7,988 nucleotides of DNA from Cyclobacteriaceae bacterium (GCA_030637245.1 DAOVVI010000057.1:1-7988), one strand, 5' to 3'. Counted from the first letter of the stretch, positions 1-6,286 are shown. Program-made: numbers and translations. Notes: generated from the sequence alone by a model not told the origin.

Positions 1-1534
1 AAAGCCTGCTGCTGTATTGCGACCATTCCGGCATATACTGCCACCAGGGATTGTTTTCATTGAAGTAGCAGCCATATCGGATCCACCCGGGAAATTCTGT
101 ATCCGGCGGTGAGTAATTAAATCCATGAAGAACCTGGTGGTTGACGCCGGTGGCCATATTCAGATCGGTGGCCTGTTTAATATATTTTAAAGAAGCCTTA
201 AATACACCGGAAGTATTTGTCATGGCTTCAGAGCTGATAATCTTTCTATTAGCCAAATGACCGGCAGAGGAAGCATATTTATTCCAAATCGCATACCTGA
301 TATCATTCACATCTGCATAGGGCTGCCAACCTCCGTTGAAAAGCCATTGATCGCCCTCTGGAATATCAGGGATTAAATAACCATCAATTAAGTCAGTATA
401 AAGCCATGGATGCCCATAAGCCTGGTATCGACTTAATGCACCGTTTTCATTGCACCATTTGTGGAAAGGAATAATGAAACTTTCAGTAAACAATTCTGCC
501 AAAGTGTAACTGTAATCATACCTGGCTCTTTTCAATTCATCTTCAAAATCCGGATCAACATTAATTTCCTTGCGCAAAAGCAAGGGTAAGTATGGTTGAA
601 TCTCATATCTTCTTCTTTCTTTAAAAATCGTTGCAAAACCATGAGTCCAGTTGGCTCCGTTGAGTTCAATACTGTCACAAAACATAGCCCTGATGCCATC
701 TAATTTGGATTTTCCAGTTTTCTCCTTTATCTGGTCAGACATGTGGTTCAGGTATTTTTCGACTGCGGCTTTATTGAAATGATCTAAAACAGGCCCTGCG
801 CCACCAGGGGCGCCATGCATCACCGTTCGGAAATTGTTTTGCCAGGAAAGGATGTGCAACTCATATTTACCCTTGGGAACATCGATGGTTATTTTGTTTT
901 TTTCAGGATCAAAAGGAAGGTCTTTTCCTTCATCTAAAGATTTTATTTTTAATGGGAAAAGCGTGATTTTCCTGACTTCAAAATTGAAATCCCCTTTTGC
1001 TTTTGGCAACGGAATTGCAACACGTTTTGGCCCATTTAGTTTAACAACTTCTACATTTAATCCCTGAATGGTATCTTCGGGTTCGAGGAATTCTCCACCA
1101 AAAGGCCAACCGGTTCCTACAATCAGGTCGGTGACCATCCCGAGTTTTTTAGCTTCTTTGATGGTAAATTCCAAAAAATCAATCCATTCATCACTCAGCC
1201 AGTCAAATTCTTCACCGATCAGGTTTTCTGCCTGTTCCGGCATTTTTATAGGATTAATTTCAATGCCTCCAATCCCCGCATCTTTCATTAATTCCAACTC
1301 TCTGATGATCTCGTCTTTTGACAATCTATTGCCATTCCACCACCACCGGAAAAATGGTTTGGCTTCTGCTTTTGGGTTTAAAAAGCTAAGATATAAATCG
1401 CTTTCGTATTGACTTGAACAATTGGACAGTAAAGGACTAAGCAAAATTGTCCCGGAACCAATACTTAGAGTTTTAATAAAATTTCTTCTGTTTTGTTGAA
1501 ATGAATCAATTAATGAATTCTGAAAACTATTCAT
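1..1534 (-). CDS. GH106 family alpha-L-rhamnosidase, Tat-type lipoprotein (partial, C-terminus off the left edge)
   Basis: Reading the minus strand from the ATG at 1534 gives 511 uninterrupted codons to the window edge, about half the usual 1000-residue length of the family. Residues 57-67 carry the N-terminal GH106 signature with the tryptophan triplet (KPFFRWWWNGN), followed by GIGGIEINPI (88-96), GTGWPFGG (140-147), APGGAGPVLDHF (242-253), SSEAMTN (434-440) and VLHGFNYSPP...FPGW (468-484). GH106 enzymes remove terminal alpha-L-rhamnose from plant or algal polysaccharides such as pectins and related glycans. The leader has a twin-arginine motif RRNFIK (16-21), a hydrophobic stretch and a Cys at 39 in LLSNC, so a Tat-exported lipoprotein is plausible, though Asn before the Cys is an atypical lipobox. 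A GGAGGT lies 15 nt before the ATG, too far for a standard Shine-Dalgarno. E436 is a possible active-site residue but I could not align it. Other polysaccharide-utilization genes may lie further left. Confidence 0.9.
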   Translation of the reverse strand, partial: MNSFQNSLIDSFQQNRRNFIKTLSIGSGTILLSPLLSNCSSQYESDLYLSFLNPKAEAKPFFRWWWNGNRLSKDEIIRELELMKDAGIGGIEINPIKMPEQAENLIGEEFDWLSDEWIDFLEFTIKEAKKLGMVTDLIVGTGWPFGGEFLEPEDTIQGLNVEVVKLNGPKRVAIPLPKAKGDFNFEVRKITLFPLKIKSLDEGKDLPFDPEKNKITIDVPKGKYELHILSWQNNFRTVMHGAPGGAGPVLDHFNKAAVEKYLNHMSDQIKEKTGKSKLDGIRAMFCDSIELNGANWTHGFATIFKERRRYEIQPYLPLLLRKEINVDPDFEDELKRARYDYSYTLAELFTESFIIPFHKWCNENGALSRYQAYGHPWLYTDLIDGYLIPDIPEGDQWLFNGGWQPYADVNDIRYAIWNKYASSAGHLANRKIISSEAMTNTSGVFKASLKYIKQATDLNMATGVNHQVLHGFNYSPPDTEFPGWIRYGCYFNENNPWWQYMPEWSQYSSRL

Positions 1535-1602
1535 AATTAAAAAAAATGTACCTCCATGAAATAACTGACTGCAATTAGTAAAGTTATGATAATTTATTTA
1601 TC

Positions 1603-1630
1603 TGTAAAATCATGTGTTTTTTATTTTACA
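1603..1630. repeat. 8-bp perfect inverted repeat (TGTAAAAT / ATTTTACA)
   Basis: TGTAAAAT at 1603-1610 and ATTTTACA at 1623-1630 are exact reverse complements separated by 12 nt. They sit about 70 bp upstream of the rhamnosidase start, in the divergent intergenic region. The position suits an operator for a dimeric regulator of the rhamnosidase gene. The AT-rich composition makes a chance origin possible. Confidence 0.35.
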
Positions 1631-1644
1631 AGTTTGTTTTTTAA

Positions 1645-1702
1645 GGTTCCCGGTTACAATCTGTCCTTAAACCATGAACTTTTAAACGATGAGCCGGGAA
1701 CC
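1645..1702. repeat. 9-bp perfect inverted repeat (GGTTCCCGG / CCGGGAACC) in the divergent intergenic region
   Basis: GGTTCCCGG at 1645-1653 pairs perfectly with CCGGGAACC at 1694-1702, leaving a 40-nt loop. The arms are GC-rich in an otherwise AT-rich region, so the match is harder to explain by chance than the neighbouring AT-rich repeat. No T-tract follows on either strand, so it does not look like an intrinsic terminator. It could be a pair of operator half-sites, a structured RNA segment or the ends of an eroded insertion. Confidence 0.4.
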
Positions 1703-1733
1703 TGCCGAGTTACGAAAGATTTTTTAAATGACT

Positions 1734-1765
1734 TTTGCAGATCGAATAGTATTTTCATACATTTG
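1734..1765 (+). promoter_or_regulatory. Bacteroidota-type promoter for rpmE2
   Basis: TTTG at 1734-1737 and TACATTTG at 1758-1765 match the known Bacteroidota primary sigma factor consensus (-33 TTTG, -7 TAnnTTTG), with a 20-nt gap between the elements. Transcription would start near 1770-1772, giving a leader of roughly 28 nt before the rpmE2 ATG at 1799. Confidence 0.7.
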
Positions 1766-1798
1766 CAGTCCTTTTACAAAAAGAGAAAAATAAGAAAA

Positions 1799-2044
1799 AT
1801 GAGAAAGGGAATTCATCCAAAATATTCAGAGGTAGTATTTCACGATACACAGAGTGATACTAAATTCTTGACAAAGTCAACAATGACCTCTAAAGATAAG
1901 ATCAAGTGGGAAGACGGGAAAGAGTATCCAATTATAAAAATTGAGGTAAGTTCTGCTTCACATCCATTTTACACGGGTAAGAAAATCTTTGTGGATACAG
2001 CAGGTAGAGTTGAGAAATTCAATAGAAGATACAAAAAGAAATAA
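1799..2044 (+). CDS. rpmE2: 50S ribosomal protein L31 type B
   Basis: The 81-residue product has the L31 family start MRKGIHPKY, the central FLTKSTMTS and [17 protein letters not shown], and the basic C-terminal tail [13 protein letters not shown]31 binds the large ribosomal subunit near the bridge to the small subunit. There are no cysteines, so this is the type B, zinc-independent form, which Bacteroidota generally use. I chose the ATG at 1799 rather than the in-frame ATG at 1586: the longer version would add 71 residues unlike any L31 and would overlap the promoter at 1734-1765. No clear Shine-Dalgarno is present; the sequence before the start is A-rich, as is common in this phylum. An intrinsic terminator follows 24 nt after the stop, so the gene is probably transcribed largely as its own unit. 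Confidence 0.95.
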   Translation: MRKGIHPKYSEVVFHDTQSDTKFLTKSTMTSKDKIKWEDGKEYPIIKIEVSSASHPFYTGKKIFVDTAGRVEKFNRRYKKK

Positions 2045-2068
2045 TTTCAACAATTACTTTCATAATAG

Positions 2069-2110
2069 GTCTCCATTATTTTTATAAGTGATGGAGACTT
2101 TTTTATTTTT
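2069..2110 (+). terminator. Rho-independent terminator after rpmE2
   Basis: GTCTCCAT (2069-2076) and ATGGAGAC (2091-2098) form a perfect 8-bp stem with a 14-nt AT-rich loop that can pair further by weak G-U and A-T pairs. A run of T interrupted by one A (2099-2110) follows directly. The T-tract ends five bases before the start codon of the next gene, so that gene needs readthrough or a promoter inside rpmE2. Confidence 0.85.
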
Positions 2111-2115
2111 ATGAG

Positions 2116-3330
2116 ATGAATATTATACTTTTTGACGAACCGACGACTAAGACAAATTTACTTCCTTTTACCTTCACAAGACCAGTTTCTGATATCAGGA
2201 TTGGTATTCTCACCATAAAGGAAAAATGGGAAAAGTGGCTGCCTGCAGATTATTCCTACTTAACGGAAGATTATCTTTCAAATAAATACCCCATTCAGAA
2301 AACCGGAGAAAATCTCTATCTGAATGCTTGTGTTCTTCCCAATTCAAAATTGGTCGAAGCTGTTAAGGCGCTTAAAAAAAATCAAATCCTTCTCAAAGAC
2401 ACTCTTCCAATCGCACTCTATGGAAATTTTGATTCCTTTGATGAATTAGGTTCCATTGATCTTATGGATAACCTGGAAAAAGTAACATTTCCCCCTGCCT
2501 CGCCGGCAGACGGGCATGAATTGATGACTGTTCAAAATGTCTATGATATTTTCAGTAAAAATGAAGCTACCAATAGGATTGACTTTAAACTGTTAACGAA
2601 TGGGAGAAAAAGTCATGAAATTGAAGACCCGCATACCATTTGTTATAACCGTAGTGATATTTTTATTGAAGAAAATGTAACTATCAAATCAGCCATTTTA
2701 AACGCGGAAAGAGGTCCGATTTATATTGGGAGAAACGTGATAATCAGCGAGGGTTCAATAATCAGGGGCGCCTCGTCAATCGGAGCAAATTCTATCCTGA
2801 ATATTGGAACCAGGATAGTAGGAGATACGACAATCGGGCCGTATTGTAAAGTTGGCGGAGAGATCAGCAACTCAATTATTTTTGGATACAGTAGCAAGGC
2901 TCATGATGGATTTTTAGGCAATTCTGTCATCGGAGAATGGTGCAATCTGGGAGCTGACACAAATACTTCCAATCTGAAGAATAATTACAAAAATGTACGG
3001 ATCTGGAATTACGGTGAAGAAAGATTTACAGATACAGGCAGACAGTTTTGTGGTTTGATGATGGGTGATCATTCAAAGAGTGGCATTAATACCATGTTCA
3101 ATACCGGTTCGGTGGTAGGTGTGAGCGCTAACATTTTTGGAAGTGGATTCCCACGCACATTTATCCCGTCATTTTCCTGGGGAGGAGCCCAGGGATTTGT
3201 AACATATGAATTTAACAAAGCTCTGGAGGTAATGCCTAAAGTATTTGAAAGGCGGAAAAAACCCTTTACAGAAGAGGATGTGGAAATACTTAAACATATC
3301 TTTGAGAGGACTAAGAAATATAGAAGATAA
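2116..3330 (+). CDS. Alternative GlmU-family protein (sugar-1-phosphate nucleotidyltransferase plus left-handed beta-helix acyltransferase)
   Basis: This 404-residue protein matches the Bacteroidota alternative GlmU family, thought to make UDP-GlcNAc for peptidoglycan and lipid A from glucosamine-1-phosphate. The N-terminal part has LLPFTFTRPVSDIRIGILTI (15-34) and NVYDIF (141-146), then DFKLLTNGRKS (156-166). It lacks the classical LxAGxGTRM loop, as this family does. From about residue 180 a hexapeptide-repeat beta-helix runs to about 350 (for example VIISEGSIIRGASSIG, IGPYCKVGGEI, SIIFGYSSKAHDGFLG, VIGEWCNLGADTNTSN). Residues 126-134 (PPASPADGH) are encoded by a GC-rich palindromic repeat shared with hemC and look like an in-frame insertion. 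The start at 2116 fits the family start (MNIILFDEPT), although the terminator of rpmE2 ends five bases upstream. holB follows after 14 nt, so the two are likely co-transcribed. The exact substrate is inferred from the family. Confidence 0.9.
   Translation: MNIILFDEPTTKTNLLPFTFTRPVSDIRIGILTIKEKWEKWLPADYSYLTEDYLSNKYPIQKTGENLYLNACVLPNSKLVEAVKALKKNQILLKDTLPIALYGNFDSFDELGSIDLMDNLEKVTFPPASPADGHELMTVQNVYDIFSKNEATNRIDFKLLTNGRKSHEIEDPHTICYNRSDIFIEENVTIKSAILNAERGPIYIGRNVIISEGSIIRGASSIGANSILNIGTRIVGDTTIGPYCKVGGEISNSIIFGYSSKAHDGFLGNSVIGEWCNLGADTNTSNLKNNYKNVRIWNYGEERFTDTGRQFCGLMMGDHSKSGINTMFNTGSVVGVSANIFGSGFPRTFIPSFSWGGAQGFVTYEFNKALEVMPKVFERRKKPFTEEDVEILKHIFERTKKYRR
2493..2517 (+). repeat. GC-rich palindromic repeat, copy 1, inside the glmU-like gene
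   Basis: The core CCTGCCTCGCCGGCAG (2494-2509) and its extension to 2517 match the reverse complement of 5258-5282 at 23 of 25 positions. CTGCC (2495-2499) and GGCAG (2505-2509) can form a 5-bp hairpin. It reads in frame as P-A-S-P-A-D-G-H and stands out by GC content from its surroundings. Confidence 0.75.
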
Positions 3331-3331
3331 C

Positions 3332-3338
3332 AGGAGGT
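3332..3338 (+). promoter_or_regulatory. Canonical Shine-Dalgarno sequence for holB
   Basis: AGGAGGT lies 6 nt before the holB ATG at 3345. The plus-strand neighbours (rpmE2, glmU-like, hemC, the cyclophilin gene) have no such motif near their starts, which is usual for Bacteroidota. Here it fixes the start codon and suggests relatively independent translation of holB. Confidence 0.7.
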
Positions 3339-3344
3339 AAACAG

Positions 3345-4469
3345 ATGAGATTTGCAGATATCCCGGGACTTGAAAATGTTAAACAAAAGCTTTACAGGAC
3401 GATAGAGAGTGGTAAAGTAGCCCATGCTCAGTTATTTGCAGGTACTGAAGGAAGCGCTAATTTATCCATGGCGATTGCCTATGCCGCTCTACTCAATTGT
3501 ACCAATCGAAAAGATGGAGATTCCTGCGGGGAGTGCCCCTCCTGCCATAAAATCGGAAAATCAATACATCCGGATTTGCATTTTGTTTTTCCGGTAAGTG
3601 CAACAAAGGAGAAAACAGGAAAAGAAGTGATCAGCGATAGTTTTATTGCTGAATGGAGAGAATTTATTCGTCAAAATCCATACGGTGGACCTTATGAGTG
3701 GTCATTGGAATTTGGTGGTGAAAACAAACAATTGAATATTTCCAGGGAAGAGAGCAGGAATATTATTAAAAAGCTGGCTCTTAAATCTTTTGAAGGAGAA
3801 TATAAGGTAATGATCATATGGCTGGCAGAATATCTACATCCTTCTGCTGCCAATGCACTGCTAAAATTGCTTGAGGAACCCCCTGGAAAGACCGTGTTTC
3901 TTCTGATTACATATGATCATGAACAGATAATAAGCACAATTTTATCGAGGGTTCAATTGTTGAAAATAAAATCGTTCAGCAAGGAAGAAGTTTCAAATTA
4001 CCTCGTGGATAGATATGAAATTAATACTGACAAAGCAATTCAAATTGCAAATATTGCTTCAGGAGATTTGAATCTGGCTATCAAAATGATTGATGAGGTT
4101 GAAGATGATACGCATCAATTGTTTCAGGAGTGGATGAGAATTTGTTTTTTAAACAACCATTCGAAGATGGTTGAATGGGCAGAGAATTTTAGTAAAACCA
4201 ATAAAATAAGCCAAAAAGGACTTTTTCAGTATGGCCTCTCTATTTTGCGAGAATCACTTTTAATGCAAAATGGCAGTGAAGAATCCATTAATCTGACAGA
4301 TTCTGAAAATAAGTTTGTAACAAATTTTTCCAAAACCCTTGATTTAGCAAAGCTGGAAAAACTTTACAATCTTTTAAATTCAGGTTGTTATCATTTAGAA
4401 CGCAATGGAAATACGAAAATAATATTTTTAGACACTTCACTTCAAATAACTTCTACCTTCAGAAGTTAG
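3345..4469 (+). CDS. holB: DNA polymerase III subunit delta prime
   Basis: The 374-residue product is an AAA+ clamp-loader subunit of the delta-prime/gamma-tau family, which helps open the beta clamp and load it on primed DNA. The start GLENVKQKLYRTI...VAHAQLFAG is typical. The Walker A position reads GTEGSANLS (33-41), without the lysine, as expected for delta prime, which does not hydrolyse ATP. Cysteines 52, 61, 64 and 67 (CGECPSC) form the zinc-binding module. SAANALLKLLEEPPGKTVFLL (167-187) is the family hallmark. The sensor/arginine-finger motif is SRV (201-203) rather than SRC; the arginine is kept. The N-terminal match plus lack of a functional P-loop argues against dnaX. The gene lies 14 nt after the glmU-like gene and 37 nt before hemC. 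A short hairpin overlaps its stop codon. Confidence 0.93.
   Translation: MRFADIPGLENVKQKLYRTIESGKVAHAQLFAGTEGSANLSMAIAYAALLNCTNRKDGDSCGECPSCHKIGKSIHPDLHFVFPVSATKEKTGKEVISDSFIAEWREFIRQNPYGGPYEWSLEFGGENKQLNISREESRNIIKKLALKSFEGEYKVMIIWLAEYLHPSAANALLKLLEEPPGKTVFLLITYDHEQIISTILSRVQLLKIKSFSKEEVSNYLVDRYEINTDKAIQIANIASGDLNLAIKMIDEVEDDTHQLFQEWMRICFLNNHSKMVEWAENFSKTNKISQKGLFQYGLSILRESLLMQNGSEESINLTDSENKFVTNFSKTLDLAKLEKLYNLLNSGCYHLERNGNTKIIFLDTSLQITSTFRS
4447..4468 (+). terminator. Small hairpin overlapping the holB stop codon, possible weak terminator or attenuator
   Basis: TAACTTCT (4447-4454) and AGAAGTTA (4461-4468) are perfect reverse complements with a 6-nt loop. The stem is AT-rich and is followed by GAATTATTACTATTTTT rather than a clean T-tract, so termination would be inefficient. 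It may instead stabilise the upstream mRNA end. Confidence 0.35.
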
Positions 4470-4478
4470 AATTATTAC

Positions 4479-4486
4479 TATTTTTG
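4479..4486 (+). promoter_or_regulatory. Possible internal promoter -7 element before hemC
   Basis: TATTTTTG is an exact match to TAnnTTTG and lies 20 nt before the hemC ATG. No TTTG or TTG is present at the expected -33 position near 4455-4460, so the call rests on the -7 element alone. Confidence 0.35.
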
Positions 4487-4506
4487 GCATTGTAAATTTT
4501 TTTAAA

Positions 4507-5460
4507 ATGATCATAAAGATTGGTACACGCAAAAGTAAACTTGCTATGTGGCAGGCAAACCATGTAAAAGATGAATTATCGAAACATGGAATACAGGTAG
4601 AATTGAATCCAATAGAAACAAAAGGTGATAAGGTATTGGATGTTTCAATTTCGAAGATTGGCAGTAAAGGAGTATTTACAGAAGAGTTGGAATACATGTT
4701 GGAAAATGGCGAAATTGATATTGCCATCCATAGTGCAAAAGATTTACCAAGCGAGCTGCCAAAGCAATTTGAAATTTTGGCGTTTTCTTCAAGAGAGAAG
4801 GAAAATGACGTCTTGATTAGTCATGATAGTTCGTTGGAATTGAAGGACGAAAATTCTGCATTTATAATCGGCACATCCTCTACACGGCGAATTGCAACTT
4901 TATCACATTACTATCCAAATATCAAAACTGTAGATATCCGCGGAAACCTTCAGACAAGAATAAAAAAAATGGAATCCGGTCATTGCGATGCGCTTTTACT
5001 GGCGTATGCCGGTGTCGCAAGAATGGAATATCATGAATTGATCAGACAGGAATTGTCGTTGGATATTTTTACTCCTGCTGTAGGCCAGGGAAGTTTGGCT
5101 GTAGAAATTGCAACATCTCTTTCAATAGAAAAAAAATCCAGGATTAGGGAAATTATAAATGACCCTCAAACTGAAATAAAACTGAAAGCAGAAAGAGCTT
5201 ACTTGAGAAAACTAAAAGGAGGCTGCAGTATCCCGGCATTTGCAAATGCTCAAATTAATGCCCGCCTGCCAGCGAGGCAGGGAAATAGAATAGTGTTACA
5301 GGCTGGAATTTTTAGTTTAGATGGAAGAGAATTTGTGAATAAAACTGCGGAAGGGGGTTTGGAAGACCCTGAAACATTAGGGAAAAAATTAGGAGAAGAC
5401 ATATTGAATGAAGGCGGGGCCGAGATTTTAGATCAGATTAATAAAGAATTAAAAAGATAA
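4507..5460 (+). CDS. hemC: Hydroxymethylbilane synthase (porphobilinogen deaminase)
   Basis: The enzyme joins four porphobilinogen molecules into hydroxymethylbilane in cytoplasmic tetrapyrrole synthesis. At 317 residues it is close to the usual 300-315. Visible motifs are IGTRKSKLAMWQA (5-17), IHSAKDLP (74-81) with the catalytic aspartate D79, GTSSTRR (122-128) with the cofactor-contacting arginines R127 and R128, DIRGNLQTR (143-151), AVGQGSLAVE (191-200) and KGGCSIP (237-243) with C240, which carries the dipyrromethane cofactor. Residues 251-259 (NARLPARQG) interrupt the C-terminal domain between two beta strands (AFANAQI and RIVLQAGIF), where homologues have a short turn; this segment is encoded by a palindromic repeat shared with the glmU-like gene. 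hemA and hemD are not adjacent. The start is the family start MIIKIGTRKS; no Shine-Dalgarno is visible. Confidence 0.95.
   Translation: MIIKIGTRKSKLAMWQANHVKDELSKHGIQVELNPIETKGDKVLDVSISKIGSKGVFTEELEYMLENGEIDIAIHSAKDLPSELPKQFEILAFSSREKENDVLISHDSSLELKDENSAFIIGTSSTRRIATLSHYYPNIKTVDIRGNLQTRIKKMESGHCDALLLAYAGVARMEYHELIRQELSLDIFTPAVGQGSLAVEIATSLSIEKKSRIREIINDPQTEIKLKAERAYLRKLKGGCSIPAFANAQINARLPARQGNRIVLQAGIFSLDGREFVNKTAEGGLEDPETLGKKLGEDILNEGGAEILDQINKELKR
5258..5282 (-). repeat. GC-rich palindromic repeat, copy 2, inside hemC
   Basis: The reverse complement of this segment matches 2493-2517 at 23 of 25 positions, with core CCTGCCTCGCTGGCAG. On the plus strand CCTGCC (5265-5270) and GGCAGG (5276-5281) form a 6-bp stem around a 5-nt loop. 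Read in hemC it gives A-R-L-P-A-R-Q-G, an apparent in-frame insertion just after the cofactor-binding region. Its orientation relative to the host gene is opposite to copy 1. Confidence 0.75.
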
Positions 5461-5463
5461 AAA

Positions 5464-6285
5464 ATGAAGAACATACTATCTATTATGATAGGGTTGGTTT
5501 TAACTCTATCAGCCTGTGCAAAAAAAGACTACCTTGTTACCATAAAAACCAGCTATGGAGATATCAAGGTTATTTTGTATGACCAGGCTCCAAATCACAA
5601 AGAGAGTTTTCTGAAACTTGCAAAAAATGGTGACTATGACAGCACGGCATTTCATCGGGTTATTAAAGATTTCATGATCCAGGGGGGTGATATAAATGCC
5701 AGGCCTGGGAATGAAAAGAAAATAGATTATAAAATACAGGCTGAGTTTGTTGATACGCTTTTTCATCACAAAGGCGCTCTCGCTGCTGCCCGTGAGGGAG
5801 ATAATAGGAATCCAACCAAGGCCAGCGGGATTCAATGGTATATTGTGCAGGGAGTGGTTTACTCTGAAGATGAGCTGACAACTGATATGCAAAAAATGAA
5901 TGACTATATGAAGCAGCTAATGCAAATGCCCGAATATGTCAATTTGCAGGAGGAATTATCTAAGATTTATTATGAGCAAGGTCAAGAAGCTTATGGGAAT
6001 AAATTGATGAAAATGAAGCCAATTTTAGAAAAAGAATTCAATGTCACTTTTGAAAAAGAATTTCCTGAAGACCGCTTGAAATTGTACACCACAATTGGAG
6101 GAACTCCCCATTTAGATGGTGCCTATACGGTTTTTGGAAGAGTCGTTGATGGATTGGATGTTGTTGATAAAATAGCTGCTGTGGAAACTGCAGCCATGGA
6201 TAAACCGGTCGATGATATTTTTATGACCATGGAAGTGGAAGAGATAAATCTCAAAAAGTTTAAAAAACTTTACGAAATCAGGTAA
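5464..6285 (+). CDS. Lipoprotein cyclophilin-type peptidyl-prolyl cis-trans isomerase
   Basis: The 273-residue product begins with a lipoprotein signal peptide ending in the lipobox LSAC (15-18), so C18 is the likely lipid-anchored residue and the protein acts in the periplasm or at a membrane face. The cyclophilin fold is split: residues 22-130 hold YGDIKVILYD, FHRVIKDFMIQGG (63-75, with the catalytic arginine R65 and Q73) and GIQWYIVQG; residues 207-265 hold TTIGGTPHLDGAYTVFGRVVDGLDVVDKI. Between them lies a roughly 70-residue, charged, methionine-rich and probably helical insertion (about 134-204) that compact cyclophilins lack. It catalyses proline isomerisation during folding of exported proteins. 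The gene starts 3 nt after hemC, so co-transcription is very likely, though no functional link to heme synthesis is evident. No Shine-Dalgarno is visible. Confidence 0.93.
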   Translation: MKNILSIMIGLVLTLSACAKKDYLVTIKTSYGDIKVILYDQAPNHKESFLKLAKNGDYDSTAFHRVIKDFMIQGGDINARPGNEKKIDYKIQAEFVDTLFHHKGALAAAREGDNRNPTKASGIQWYIVQGVVYSEDELTTDMQKMNDYMKQLMQMPEYVNLQEELSKIYYEQGQEAYGNKLMKMKPILEKEFNVTFEKEFPEDRLKLYTTIGGTPHLDGAYTVFGRVVDGLDVVDKIAAVETAAMDKPVDDIFMTMEVEEINLKKFKKLYEIR

Positions 6286-6286
6286 T

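Noticed and set aside
783..815. GC-rich, partly palindromic segment in the rhamnosidase gene, a possible third repeat copy
   Set aside because: It encodes the conserved GH106 motif APGGAGPVLDHF and does not match the core of the palindromic repeat.
1223..1240. CTGCCTGTTCCGGCA in the rhamnosidase gene, similar at a glance to the palindromic repeat
   Set aside because: Only the CTGCC and GGCA ends match; the rest differs and there is no sign of inserted residues.
834..1412. Two plus-strand open frames opposite the rhamnosidase
   Set aside because: The minus strand carries a clear GH106 gene over the whole segment.
1579..1586. TAACTTTA on the minus strand as a -7 promoter element for the rhamnosidase gene
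   Set aside because: It has seven of eight consensus positions but lacks the final G, and the upstream -33 element is only TTTT; too weak to list.
1586..1798. 71-residue N-terminal extension in frame with ribosomal protein L31
   Set aside because: It resembles no L31, overlaps the Bacteroidota promoter at 1734-1765 and contains the inverted repeats; the family start is at 1799.
3069..3425. Minus-strand open frame across the glmU-like/holB junction, and other antisense frames over 4437-4727, 5509-5892 and 6112-6297
   Set aside because: They lie opposite strongly conserved genes and show no family features of their own.
3345..4469. Identification of the clamp-loader gene as dnaX (gamma/tau)
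   Set aside because: The Walker A lysine is missing and the length and C-terminus fit delta prime.
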